Shown here piece by piece: positions 1 through 8,031 of a stretch of DNA of 64,000 nt. Numbering within the stretch: the first letter of the stretch is position 1; each line of letters begins with the position of its first letter. Source of the stretch: Streptomyces longisporoflavus (GTDB lineage Bacteria; Actinomycetota; Actinomycetes; Streptomycetales; Streptomycetaceae); NCBI RefSeq assembly GCF_014649775.1, contig NZ_BMTR01000025.1, forward strand, positions 41,315-105,314, in the 5' to 3' direction. Under the pieces are notes generated by a model. It did not search any database. It saw only the letters and a program-made list of their open reading frames with translations, and was not told the origin of the DNA. Both the position numbers and the translations under genes were made by a program.

Positions 1-1015
1 CCTCTCCGGGGACGGGGACGGGGACGGGGACGGGGGCGCCGGTGGGCAGGAGCCCTTCGGCGCGGGCTTCCTTCCAGAAGTCACCGGGGACTTCCGACGC
101 GAACCGCACTGCGGCGTCCCGGACTTCGTGGGGCGAGCGGGCTCCGACGAGGACGGTGGCCACCGCCGGGTGGGCCAGGGGGAAGGCCAGGGCCGCGGCA
201 CGCAGCGTGGTGCCGTGCCGCTCCGCCATCGCCTTCAGGTGGCGGGCGCGGTCCACGAGGGCGGCGGGGGCGGGCGTGTAGTCGTAGGTCGCGCCGGGGC
301 GGGGGTCGGCGAGGAGGCCCGAGTTGAAGACCCCGCCGATCACCACCGCCTTGCCGTGCTCCTGCGCCACGGGAAGCAGCTCGGCCAGGGCGCTCTGGTC
401 CAGGAGTGTGTAGCGGCCCGCGCACAGCACGGCGTCGACGTCCGTGTCCCGGAGGAAGCGGGTGAGCATCGCCGTCTGGTTCATGCCCGCGCCGATCGCG
501 CCGACGACGCCTTCGGAGCGCAGCCGTTCCAGGGCCGGGTAGCCCTCCCGGAAAGCCTGTTCCGCGTGGTCGTCCGGGTCGTGGAGGTAGACGATGTCGA
601 CGCGGTCCAGGCCGAGGCGGGTCAGGCTCGCCTCCAGTGAGCGGCGGATGCCGTCCGCGCTGAAGTCCCAGACCCTGCGGTGTGTGGCGGGCACGGCGAA
701 GCCGTGGTCGAGGTCGTCGCCCGCGGGCTCCTCTGCCACCTCCTCCAGGAGGCGGCCTACCTTGGTCGAGAGGGCGTAGGTCTCCCGCGGGCGCGCCCGC
801 AGCGCCTCGCCCAGCCTGCGCTCGGACAGGCCGATTCCGTAGTGCGGCGCGGTGTCGAAGTAGCGCAGCCCCGCGTCCCAGGCCGCGTCCACGGCTGCGA
901 CCGCGTCCTCGTCGGTCATCGGCGTGTAGAGATTGCCGAGGCCGGCGGCGCCGAAGGACAGCTCGGTCACCTCGACGCCGCCGGAGCCCACGGAGCGCCG
1001 CGCCACGGAGTTCAC
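1..1015 (-). CDS. Aldo/keto reductase, probable L-fucose (D-threo-aldose) 1-dehydrogenase, partial
   Basis: Translation of the minus strand from a GTG at 1015 gives 338 residues with no stop before the window edge, so the C-terminus is missing. The aldo/keto reductase tetrad is visible: Asp54 and Tyr59 in YFDTAPHYG, Lys85 in LSTKVG, and the His in VYLHDPDD. The GTG overlaps the stop of the upstream SDR gene (GTGA), so the two are translationally coupled. The family oxidises aldoses with NAD(P). Sitting behind an L-fuconate dehydratase and a sugar importer, the natural inference is oxidation of L-fucose to fuconolactone. The last residues in view form a Pro-Val repeat encoded by a GACGGG hexamer run at the edge. 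The exact substrate is inferred from context only. Confidence 0.8.
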   Translation of the reverse strand, partial: MNSVARRSVGSGGVEVTELSFGAAGLGNLYTPMTDEDAVAAVDAAWDAGLRYFDTAPHYGIGLSERRLGEALRARPRETYALSTKVGRLLEEVAEEPAGDDLDHGFAVPATHRRVWDFSADGIRRSLEASLTRLGLDRVDIVYLHDPDDHAEQAFREGYPALERLRSEGVVGAIGAGMNQTAMLTRFLRDTDVDAVLCAGRYTLLDQSALAELLPVAQEHGKAVVIGGVFNSGLLADPRPGATYDYTPAPAALVDRARHLKAMAERHGTTLRAAALAFPLAHPAVATVLVGARSPHEVRDAAVRFASEVPGDFWKEARAEGLLPTGAPVPVPVPVPGE

Positions 1016-1779
1016 CGGGCCGCCGCCGGGCGGAGCCGCAGCCCCTGCATGCCGCCGTCGACGGCGAGCGCGGTGCCGGTGGTGGCGCCGGAGAGGGGGC
1101 TCGCCAAGTAGGCGATGGCGCACGCGACCTCGTCCGCCGAGACCAGTCGTCCCGTCGGCTGGCGGGCTTCGAGCGCGGCACGCTCCGCCGCCGGGTCGGG
1201 TGCGGCGTCGAGCAGGCGGCCGACCCACGGAGTGTCCACGGTGCCCGGGTTGACGCAGTTGACGCGCACCCCCTCGCGTACGTGGTCAGCGGCCATCGCG
1301 AGCGTCAGGGAGAGCACCGCGCCCTTGGACGCCGAGTACAGGGCGCGCTGCGGCAACCCCGCGGTCGCCGCGATCGAGCAGGTGTTGACGATCGCCGCGT
1401 GGGTGGAGACCCGCAGGTGCGGCAGGGCGGCGCGCGTGGTGCGCACGATCCCGAGGACGTTCACGTCGAGCACCTTGTGCCACTGGTCGTCGTCATTGTC
1501 CTCGACGGTCCCCTGCGCCCCGATTCCCGCATTGTTGATCAGTACGTCGAGTCCGCCGAGTTCCCGCACGGCGGCGGCGACGGCTTCGCGTACCGAAGCG
1601 TCGTCGGAGACGTCGGCGCGGTGGCCGGTGAGCGGCTTCTCCACGCTGCCCGGATCCAGGTCGAGCACCGCCACCCTGGCGCCGCGCGCGGCGAGTAGCT
1701 CCGCCGTGGCCCGCCCTATGCCGGAGGCTCCGCCGGTGACCAGGGCCTTCAGCCCGTCAAAGTCCCGGGTGTCCGTCAT
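1012..1779 (-). CDS. SDR oxidoreductase, probable 2-keto-3-deoxy-L-fuconate dehydrogenase
   Basis: 255 residues starting MTDTRDFDG. It is a classical short-chain dehydrogenase: nucleotide motif TGGASGIG near residue 16, NNAG, catalytic Ser in CSIAA, YSASK, and a C-terminal A-V-D-G-G. The ATG overlaps the stop of the dehydratase gene (ATGA), and its own stop overlaps the GTG of the aldo/keto reductase. In non-phosphorylating L-fucose pathways the product of L-fuconate dehydratase is oxidised at C4 by an SDR of this type. That assignment rests on gene order rather than on any substrate-specific residue. A longer open frame continues upstream into the dehydratase gene but lacks a matching protein pattern, so the internal ATG is chosen. 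Confidence 0.85.
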   Translation of the reverse strand: MTDTRDFDGLKALVTGGASGIGRATAELLAARGARVAVLDLDPGSVEKPLTGHRADVSDDASVREAVAAAVRELGGLDVLINNAGIGAQGTVEDNDDDQWHKVLDVNVLGIVRTTRAALPHLRVSTHAAIVNTCSIAATAGLPQRALYSASKGAVLSLTLAMAADHVREGVRVNCVNPGTVDTPWVGRLLDAAPDPAAERAALEARQPTGRLVSADEVACAIAYLASPLSGATTGTALAVDGGMQGLRLRPAAAR

Positions 1780-3116
1780 GCCGCTGCTCCTTTGCCCTGA
1801 GCGAGATCGGCGGCCCAGAAGGCGCCGCCCGGATAGGTGAATTCGGCGAGGGACTCGGCCCGCATGGCGGCCGAGAAGCCCGGCGCGGTGGGTGCCAGGT
1901 AGTGGCCGTCGCGCAGCACGACCGGGTCGATGAAGTGGTCGTGGAGGTGGTCGACGTACTCGATGACGCGGTTCTCGGTGGTCCCGGTCAGCGCCACGTA
2001 GTCGAACATCGACAGATGCTGGACGAGCTCGCACAGGCCCACCCCGCCCGCGTGCGGGCAGACCGGAACGCCGAACTTGGCCGCGAGCAGCAGGATCGCC
2101 AGGTTCTCGTTGACGCCGCCGACGCGGGCGGCGTCGATCTGCAGCACGTCGATGGCGCCCGCCTGGAGGAGTTGCTTGAACACGATGCGGTTCTGCACGT
2201 GTTCGCCGGTGGCGACCTTGACCGGGGCTACCGCCTCGCGGATCGCGGCGTGGCCGAGGACGTCGTCGGGGCTGGTCGGTTCCTCCACCCAGTACGGGTC
2301 GAACTCCGCGAGGGCACGCGTCCATTCCACGGCCTCGCCGATGTTCCAGCGCTGGTTGGCGTCGATGGCCATGCGGATGCCGGGTCCGATCGCCTCCCGT
2401 GCGGTACGGCAGCGTCGTACGTCGTCCGCCAGGTCAGCGCCGACCTTGAGCTTGATCTGCGTGAAGCCGTCCGCCACGGCCTGGCGGGCGAGGCGGGTCA
2501 GCTTCTCGTCGCTGTAGCCGAGCCAGCCCGGCGACGTCGTGTAACCGGGGTAGCCGTGCTCCCGCAGCAGGCTCTCCCGCTCGGCGGCTCCGTGCCGGCC
2601 CGACCGGAGCAGCTCCAGCGCCTCTTCCGGCGTGATGGCGTCGGCGATGTAGCGGAAGTCGACCTGGGAGACCAGCCACCGGGGCTCGGCGTCCGCCAGG
2701 AACCGCCACAGCGGCTTGCGTGCGCGCTTGGCCGCCAGATCCCACAGGGCGTTGACGACGGCACCGATGGCCATGTGCATCACGCCCTTCTCGGGCCCGA
2801 GCCAGCGCAGCTGGCTGTCCCCGATCAGGTCGCGGTTGAGTGTCCCCGGATCGGCGCACAGCTCTTCGACGGACCGGCCGATGACGTGGTGGCGCAGCGA
2901 CTCGATCGCGGCGACCTGGACGTCGTTGCCGCGCCCGATGGTGAAGGTGAAGCCGTGCCCCTCCAGACCGTCGTCCGCGTCGGTGCGCAGGACCACATAG
3001 GCGGCGGAGTAGTCGGGGTCCGGGTTCATCGCGTCGGATCCGTCGAGGTCCCGCGAGGTCGGGAACCGTACGTCATAGGTGTCGACCGCGATGACGCGGG
3101 CGGTGGTCGGGGACAC
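1776..3116 (-). CDS. L-fuconate dehydratase (enolase superfamily)
   Basis: 446 residues from a GTG at 3116. It shows the mandelate-racemase-like barrel of the enolase superfamily: IKLKVG (catalytic Lys pair), MAIDANQRW (Mg ligand Asp), WVEEPTSPDD, ATGEH, QIDAARVGGVNE and CPHAGGVGLCELVQH. This set is typical of L-fuconate dehydratases, which remove water from L-fuconate to give 2-keto-3-deoxy-L-fuconate. It lies between the importer genes and the SDR gene of the same operon and overlaps the SDR start by 4 bp. A perfect 14-bp palindrome, CCTTTCCGGAAAGG (3123-3136), sits just upstream of the start. The related D-arabinonate and galactonate dehydratases are alternatives, but the overall pattern and neighbours favour fuconate. 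Confidence 0.88.
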   Translation of the reverse strand: MSPTTARVIAVDTYDVRFPTSRDLDGSDAMNPDPDYSAAYVVLRTDADDGLEGHGFTFTIGRGNDVQVAAIESLRHHVIGRSVEELCADPGTLNRDLIGDSQLRWLGPEKGVMHMAIGAVVNALWDLAAKRARKPLWRFLADAEPRWLVSQVDFRYIADAITPEEALELLRSGRHGAAERESLLREHGYPGYTTSPGWLGYSDEKLTRLARQAVADGFTQIKLKVGADLADDVRRCRTAREAIGPGIRMAIDANQRWNIGEAVEWTRALAEFDPYWVEEPTSPDDVLGHAAIREAVAPVKVATGEHVQNRIVFKQLLQAGAIDVLQIDAARVGGVNENLAILLLAAKFGVPVCPHAGGVGLCELVQHLSMFDYVALTGTTENRVIEYVDHLHDHFIDPVVLRDGHYLAPTAPGFSAAMRAESLAEFTYPGGAFWAADLAQGKGAAA

Positions 3117-3173
3117 AGGAGGCCTTTCCGGAAAGGGACGAGGAGGCGGGGAACGGCGGGGAACCCGGAGGGG

Positions 3174-4211
3174 TCAGTCCTGTGCGCGCCCTGTGGTGAC
3201 GCGGGCGATCATCAGGGCGACCAGGATGATTCCGCCGTAGATGGCCTGGATCCAGAAGGACGGCACCTGGGCGAGGGTGAGCAGGTTCTGTACGACGCCG
3301 AGCAGCAGGACGCCGGTGAGGGCGCCGAACATCGTGCCTTTGCCGCCGTCGAGGCTGATGCCGCCGATGACCGCCGCCGCGAACACGGTGAAGATCATGT
3401 TCTGGCCCTGGTTGGCGTTGATCGCGCCGACGTAACCGGTCTGCATGAGTCCGCCGACGGCGGCGAGGCAGCCGGCGACGACGAACACGCCGAGCATCAC
3501 GCGCTCGACGCGGATGCCGGCGGCGCGGGCCGCGTCCGCGTTGCCGCCGATCGCGTACAGGGCGCGCCCCACCCGGTGGTACTTGAGGATGAAGCCCGCG
3601 ACGCCGAAGGCGACGGCGGCCAGCCACACGGAGAGCGGGATGGTCAGGAACGTCGAGGTGGCGAGGGTGTAGAAGGCGTCGGGCATCCCGAAGAGCGTCT
3701 TGCCCTCGGTCGCGCCGACGAGCAGGCCGCGCAGCACGATCAGCATGGCGAGCGTGACGATGAAGGCGTTGAGCTTGAGCTTCACCACGAGGATGCCGTT
3801 GAAGGCGCCGATGGCTCCGCCGACGAGCAGGATCGCGAGGAGCCCGGCAGCCACGGGCATGTCCGTGCCGAACCCGGCCTGGGCGGCGGGCAGGACGAGG
3901 AGCGCACCGACGGCCGGCGCGATGCCGACGACAGACTCCAGGGACAGGTCGAACTTGCCCGTGATCAGAACGAGGGACTCGGCGAGGACGACCATCGCGA
4001 GGGCGGCGGAGGCACCGAGGATCGAGATGAGATTTCGCTCCGTCAGGAAGGAGTCGTTGAGCAGGGCTCCTAGGATCATGAGGAGCAACAGCGCTGGGAC
4101 CAGGGCGAGTTCGCGTGCGCGACGCAATGCGATGCTCTTCGCTGCGCGCGCTGGGGCGGGGTGTTCTGATGCCGGGGTGGCCTGCGCGGCCGGGGCCTTG
4201 AGGTCAGCCAC
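3174..4211 (-). CDS. Sugar ABC transporter permease, RbsC/XylH type
   Basis: 345 residues from a GTG at 4211, preceded by GGAGAG. After about 35 soluble residues comes a set of eight or more hydrophobic segments with the family pattern ITGKFDLSLESVVGIAP, LNAFIVTLAMLIVLRG and AVIGGISLDGGKGTMFGALTGVLLLGV. This is the single membrane subunit of a ribose-type importer and would form a homodimer with the two-domain ATPase encoded just before it. The start overlaps the ATPase stop by 8 bp. Given the downstream dehydratase and dehydrogenase genes, L-fucose or a related 6-deoxysugar is the likely cargo, by inference. Confidence 0.9.
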   Translation of the reverse strand: MADLKAPAAQATPASEHPAPARAAKSIALRRARELALVPALLLLMILGALLNDSFLTERNLISILGASAALAMVVLAESLVLITGKFDLSLESVVGIAPAVGALLVLPAAQAGFGTDMPVAAGLLAILLVGGAIGAFNGILVVKLKLNAFIVTLAMLIVLRGLLVGATEGKTLFGMPDAFYTLATSTFLTIPLSVWLAAVAFGVAGFILKYHRVGRALYAIGGNADAARAAGIRVERVMLGVFVVAGCLAAVGGLMQTGYVGAINANQGQNMIFTVFAAAVIGGISLDGGKGTMFGALTGVLLLGVVQNLLTLAQVPSFWIQAIYGGIILVALMIARVTTGRAQD

Positions 4212-5847
4212 TGTGCTCTCCTACTTCTTCGGCTGCGGGCCGGTGGGGGCTGATCGCGCTCGCGCGGCGGAGCCGCATATGTGACAGCCCCGCGCCCCCG
4301 ACGGGGCTTGTGTGGTCCACCCCCTCGATTGATGCGATCAGGTCATGGTCGGTGAAACCCGCCGAGTGTTCCGCGGCCACCCGCCCATGGAAGAGGACAA
4401 GGACGCGGTCGCAGCGCCTCAGATCGTCCAGCTCGTCGGAGACGACGAGCACGGCGGTGCCGTCCTCGCGGGCGTTGTCCATGCGGGCAAGCAGTGACTC
4501 CTTGGACTTCACGTCCACGCCCGCGGTGGGGTTGATGAGGACGAGGAGCCGGGGGTCGGAGGCGAGCGCCCGCGCCATGACGACCTTCTGGGCGTTGCCT
4601 CCGGAGAGGTCGGACACGGGCTGGTCGGGGCCCTCGGCGTGGATGTCGAGGCGGTCGATCAACTCCTCGGCGAAGCCGCGCTTGCGCTCGGTGCCGACGA
4701 AGCCGTACTTCCCGAGCCGGTCGAGCACGCTCATCGTGGCGTTGTCGCCGATCGTCATCCCGAAGACCAGGCCCTGGTCGTGCCGGTCGCGCGGGACGCA
4801 GCCGACGCCCGCGCGCAGCGTGGCGGTCACGTCCCCGAAGGGGAGTTGCCTGCCGTCGAGGCGGGCGCTTCCGCCGGTCGGCGTGTGCAACCCCGCGATG
4901 GTCTCGGCGAGGTTGATCTTGCCGCTGCCGCTGGATCCGGCGAGGCCGACGACCTCGCCCTTGCGGACGGTCAGGTCGATGTCCGCGTACGACTGGCTGG
5001 TCAGACCCTTGACGTCGAGCATCACCGGGGCGTCCGCGAGCACCTCGGTCCGGGCGACGGACTCCTCGGCGGCCTTCTTCTCCTGAAGGGCCTCGCCCGC
5101 CATCGCCTCGACCAGGGCGGCGCGCGGCAGCTCGGCCACGGGGGCCGTGGTGATCCAGCGGGCGTCGCGCAGGACGGTGACGGTCTGGCACACCTCGTAC
5201 ACCTCCTGGAGGTGGTGCGAGATGAAGAGGAAGGTGACCCCCGACTCCTGGAGCGCCCGCATGCGCGTGAAGAGGCGTTCGATCTCGCGGTTGTCGAGCT
5301 GCGCGGTGGGCTCGTCGAGGACGATGAAGCGCGCGCCGAAGCTGAGGGCCCGCGCGATCTCGACCATCTGCCGGTCCTCGACCTTGAGGTCGGCGGTGCG
5401 GGCGTCCGGGTCGACCCGCACGTCCCAGGTGTCGAGCACCTCGGCGGCCTGCGCGCGGAGCTTGCGCCAGCTGATGAAGCCGCCGCGGCCTTCGGGCTGC
5501 CGGTTGATGAAGAGGTTCTCGGCGACGGTGAGGTCGGGCACGACGGTGGGCTTCTGGTAGACGCAGGCCACCTTGCGGCGCCAGGCGTCGCGGTCGGTGA
5601 GCGGAGGCGCGGGCTCGCCGTCGAAGAGGACGGTGCCCGCGTCCGGGGCCTGGAGCCCGGTGAGGATGGTGACGAGGGTGGACTTGCCCGCGCCGTTACG
5701 GCCGACGAGGGCGTGGGACTCACCGGGCAGGACGGTCAGCCGCCCGTCCCGCAGCGCGACGGTGGGTCCGTACCGCTTCACTATGCCGGTCGCCTCGACG
5801 AGCGCGGCCGGCCCCGGCGTGGGGGGATTGCTCATCGGCGTACTCAT
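4204..5847 (-). CDS. Sugar ABC transporter ATPase, two NBDs, second degenerate
   Basis: 547 residues from an ATG at 5847 that overlaps the stop of the binding-protein gene (ATGA). It is a tandem RbsA-type ATPase. NBD1 has an intact Walker A (GRNGAGKST, 49-57) and Walker B (FIVLDEPT, about 174-181), but its signature is LKVED instead of LSGG. NBD2 has an intact signature (LSGGN, 414-418), but its Walker A reads GSSGSGKI with Ile311 where Ser/Thr is needed, and its Walker B reads LVLINPT with the Asp-Glu pair replaced by Ile-Asn. The codons were checked on the DNA. The predicted dimer therefore has one consensus and one degenerate ATP site. The long open frame upstream of the ATG overlaps the lipoprotein gene and is not coding. 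Confidence 0.9.
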   Translation of the reverse strand: MSTPMSNPPTPGPAALVEATGIVKRYGPTVALRDGRLTVLPGESHALVGRNGAGKSTLVTILTGLQAPDAGTVLFDGEPAPPLTDRDAWRRKVACVYQKPTVVPDLTVAENLFINRQPEGRGGFISWRKLRAQAAEVLDTWDVRVDPDARTADLKVEDRQMVEIARALSFGARFIVLDEPTAQLDNREIERLFTRMRALQESGVTFLFISHHLQEVYEVCQTVTVLRDARWITTAPVAELPRAALVEAMAGEALQEKKAAEESVARTEVLADAPVMLDVKGLTSQSYADIDLTVRKGEVVGLAGSSGSGKINLAETIAGLHTPTGGSARLDGRQLPFGDVTATLRAGVGCVPRDRHDQGLVFGMTIGDNATMSVLDRLGKYGFVGTERKRGFAEELIDRLDIHAEGPDQPVSDLSGGNAQKVVMARALASDPRLLVLINPTAGVDVKSKESLLARMDNAREDGTAVLVVSDELDDLRRCDRVLVLFHGRVAAEHSAGFTDHDLIASIEGVDHTSPVGGAGLSHMRLRRASAISPHRPAAEEVGEHSG

Positions 5848-6941
5848 TTGACCGTGTTGCCCCACAGCTCGGAGTCGTCCACGTTCTCCTTGGTGACCAG
5901 GGGCGCGGGCAGCTGGTCCTCGAGGATGCCGCTGGGCAGCTTCACGATGGTGGAGTCGTGGTCGGTCTTGCCGGGTTTGAACTTCTTCCCGTCCATCGCG
6001 GCCTTGATGTAGTACATCCCGTACTTGGCGTACGCGTCGGCGGGCTGGGACACCGTGGCGTCGATCTGGCCCTTGCGGATGGCGTCGAACTCCTGCGGGA
6101 TGCCGTCGTTCGAGATGACGGTGATGTGGCCCTTCTCGCCCGTCTTCTTCAGCATTCCCTTGGACTTCAGGGTCTGCAGGGTGGGGGCGAGATAGACGCC
6201 GCCCGCCTGCAGGTAGATGCCCTTGATGTCGGGGTTGGAGTTGAGCAGCGTGTCCAGCTTGGAGGCGGCCGTGTCGGACTCCCACTTGGCGGGGATCTCC
6301 AGGACCTTGAGCTTGGGGTACTTCTTCTTCACGCAGGTGCGGAACGCCTCGGAGCGCTCGCGGCCGTTGACGGAGGCGAGGTCTCCCATGATCTGGACGA
6401 CCTTGCCGGTCTTGACCTGCTCGCCGAGGTAGTCGCAGGCCTTCTCGCCGTACGCGACGTTGTTGGCGCGCACCACCATGGCGACCTTGCCCTTCTCGGG
6501 GGCGACGTCGACGGCGACCACGGGTACGCCCTTGCGTTCGGCCTGGTCGAGCCCCGCGGAGATGGCGGCGCTGTCGAGGGGGGCCACGACCAGGCCCTTG
6601 ACCCCCTGGTTGAGCTGGTTGTTGATGTCGGTGATCTGCTGCGAGGGGTCGCTGTTGGAGTTGACCGTCTTGTTCGCGTCGACCTCCTCGGACTTCGCCA
6701 TCTTCGGCACGTAGTCGTTGTACGACTGCCAGAACGGCGAGGTCAGCAGGGGCAGGATCACCCCGACCTTGCCCTCTCCGCCGCCCTCGCCGCCCGCGGG
6801 GGCCGCGTTGTCCGTCGTACTGCCACATGCCGTGAGCACCAGGGAGGCGCAGGCGGCCGCGGCGGCGATCCGCGCCGCCGTTGGGATTCCCGCCCTGCTG
6901 GACCTGTTGCTTGTCCTGTCGCGCACTGTTCTGCCGGCCAT
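5844..6941 (-). CDS. Sugar-binding lipoprotein of the fucose-type ABC importer
   Basis: 365 residues from an ATG at 6941, chosen because GAGGAG lies 8 to 13 bases upstream; the ATG at 6956 overlaps that ribosome site. The N-terminus is a lipoprotein signal (Arg-rich start, hydrophobic stretch, LTAC lipobox), followed by a Gly/Glu-rich tether. The mature part is a periplasmic-binding-protein type 1 fold: GVILPLLTSPFWQSYNDY, SDPSQQITDINNQL, VKGLVVAPLDSAAISAGL and ISNDGIPQEFDAIRKGQIDATVSQ. It should capture the sugar outside the membrane for the ATPase and permease encoded downstream. It is the first gene of the operon and faces the GntR regulator gene. Confidence 0.9.
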   Translation of the reverse strand: MAGRTVRDRTSNRSSRAGIPTAARIAAAAACASLVLTACGSTTDNAAPAGGEGGGEGKVGVILPLLTSPFWQSYNDYVPKMAKSEEVDANKTVNSNSDPSQQITDINNQLNQGVKGLVVAPLDSAAISAGLDQAERKGVPVVAVDVAPEKGKVAMVVRANNVAYGEKACDYLGEQVKTGKVVQIMGDLASVNGRERSEAFRTCVKKKYPKLKVLEIPAKWESDTAASKLDTLLNSNPDIKGIYLQAGGVYLAPTLQTLKSKGMLKKTGEKGHITVISNDGIPQEFDAIRKGQIDATVSQPADAYAKYGMYYIKAAMDGKKFKPGKTDHDSTIVKLPSGILEDQLPAPLVTKENVDDSELWGNTVK

Positions 6942-7000
6942 CTGACGGCTCCTCATCGAGCGTGGATCGGGCGTCCTAGCGACTGATGGGCGAATATTTA

Positions 7001-7011
7001 TCAGACCACTT
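7001..7011. promoter_or_regulatory. Half-site of the FadR-like operator
   Basis: TCAGACCACTT carries the right half (GACCAC) of the palindrome at 7061-7073. It lies about 60 bp upstream of the lipoprotein start, where the operon promoter is expected. It could be a second, weaker regulator site. Confidence 0.4.
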
Positions 7012-7060
7012 GGCGCCCACAACACCCCTCGACGCCAAGTTTTCCCGCTTTCAGGCCGTA

Positions 7061-7073
7061 GTGGTCCGACCAC
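7061..7073. promoter_or_regulatory. FadR-subfamily operator upstream of the regulator gene
   Basis: GTGGTC-C-GACCAC is a perfect 6-bp inverted repeat with a 1-bp centre. It matches the TGGTCnGACCA pattern known for FadR/FCD-type GntR regulators. A possible -10 (TAGACT, 7083-7088) lies 10 bp further on, so binding here would block the regulator's own promoter. Confidence 0.65.
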
Positions 7074-7119
7074 ATCTCTGGTTAGACTGCGGCGCACTCG
7101 GCTAGTGGAGGAGCGTTAC

Positions 7120-7821
7120 GTGGACCAGACCGCCCCGCAGAAGGGCACCGTGACGCAGCGGGCCATCGAGCAGATCAAGGCGATGATCGGCGAGGGCCGC
7201 CTCGAGCCGGGCCAACGGCTGCCCACGGAACGCGACTTGGCCACGCAGCTGGGCATCTCGCGCAGCTCCATGCGGGAGGCGATCCGCGCGCTCACGGTCA
7301 TGGGCGTCCTGGAGGCCCGGCACGGCTCGGGCATCTACGTCACCCAGCTGGAGGCCGGGGATCTCCTGGAGACCTTCGGCGTCGTGGCCGACCTGTCACG
7401 CGGCCCGCGTCTGGTGGAGCTTCTGGAGGTGCGCCGGGTCCTCGAATCCACGGCCACGGCGCTGGCGGCAGCGCGCATCACACCGGATCAACTGGCGGAC
7501 GTGGAAAAACACTTGGAGGCGATGAACGCCACGGACGACCCGGAGGAGATCCTCTCCCACGACCTGGCGTTCCACCGCACGATCGCCCTCGCGGCGGGCA
7601 ACGACACGATGGCGGCCATCCTGGAGGGCCTGTCGTCACGCACATTCCGCGCCCGCGTATGGCGCGGCTACCAGGAGGAAGACGCCTTCGCCCGAACCCG
7701 CCGCGAACACGCCCGCATCCACCGGGCTTTGGTGGCCAGGGACCCGGAGGCGGCCAGGGCCGCGGCGGCGGCGCACGTGGGAGAGGTGGAGGAGTGGCTG
7801 CGGGCGCAGTTGGACGAGTAG
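7120..7821 (+). CDS. GntR-family regulator, FadR (FCD) subfamily
   Basis: About 233 residues from a GTG at 7120, chosen because GGAGGAG (7107-7113) is placed 6 bases before it; an in-frame GTG at 7105 overlaps that site. Residues 10-75 form the winged helix (QRAIEQIKAMIGEGRLEPGQRLPTERDLA, then SRSSMREAIRAL). The rest is the all-helical FCD ligand domain, with the metal or ligand residues DLAFHR and two later His (EHARIHRAL, AAHVGEVEEW). It is divergent from the fucose operon and very probably its local repressor, relieved by a pathway intermediate. The effector cannot be read from the sequence. Confidence 0.9.
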   Translation: MDQTAPQKGTVTQRAIEQIKAMIGEGRLEPGQRLPTERDLATQLGISRSSMREAIRALTVMGVLEARHGSGIYVTQLEAGDLLETFGVVADLSRGPRLVELLEVRRVLESTATALAAARITPDQLADVEKHLEAMNATDDPEEILSHDLAFHRTIALAAGNDTMAAILEGLSSRTFRARVWRGYQEEDAFARTRREHARIHRALVARDPEAARAAAAAHVGEVEEWLRAQLDE

Positions 7822-7917
7822 AGCCCCCGAGCCCAAGCCCAGCGCCTCGGCCCAGAACCGGGCCGGCGCGGGCAGGTCGTGGGCGTCGATGACGAGGTGA
7901 TGCAGCGCGACAGGCAT
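7822..7917 (-). pseudogene. N-terminal remnant of a VOC (glyoxalase-like) protein
   Basis: The minus strand from an ATG at 7917 encodes MPVALHHLVIDAHDLPAPAR and then about ten more residues typical of the first strand and helix of a vicinal-oxygen-chelate protein. The pattern stops at the end of the regulator gene, after which the frame runs antisense through coding DNA. Only about 30 of the usual 115-130 residues survive. This looks like the stump of a gene deleted when the regulator region was joined to the mannosidase region. Confidence 0.55.
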
Positions 7918-7959
7918 GCCGGGCAGTGTGCCGAACGCCGCCCCGGGGGGTGCTACGAC

Positions 7960-8003
7960 GCGGGCGCCGGACGGGATGGTCGACCAGCCCGTCCGGCGCC
8001 CGC
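7960..8003. terminator. Long hairpin between the GntR and GH38 genes
   Basis: Perfect 16-bp arms (7960-7975 and 7988-8003) enclose a loop that is itself the palindrome TGGTCGACCA. It lies 29 bp past the stop of the convergent GH38 gene and suits bidirectional termination. Confidence 0.75.
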
Positions 8004-8031
8004 GCGGTTTCCGGCTCCGCTCAGTCGGACA

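Noticed and set aside
7001..7073. DasR (dre) sites in the fucose operon promoter
   Set aside because: The half-site AGTGGTC fits, but the palindrome has a 1-bp centre, not the 2-bp centre of the dre consensus. The FadR-type reading fits the adjacent FCD regulator better.
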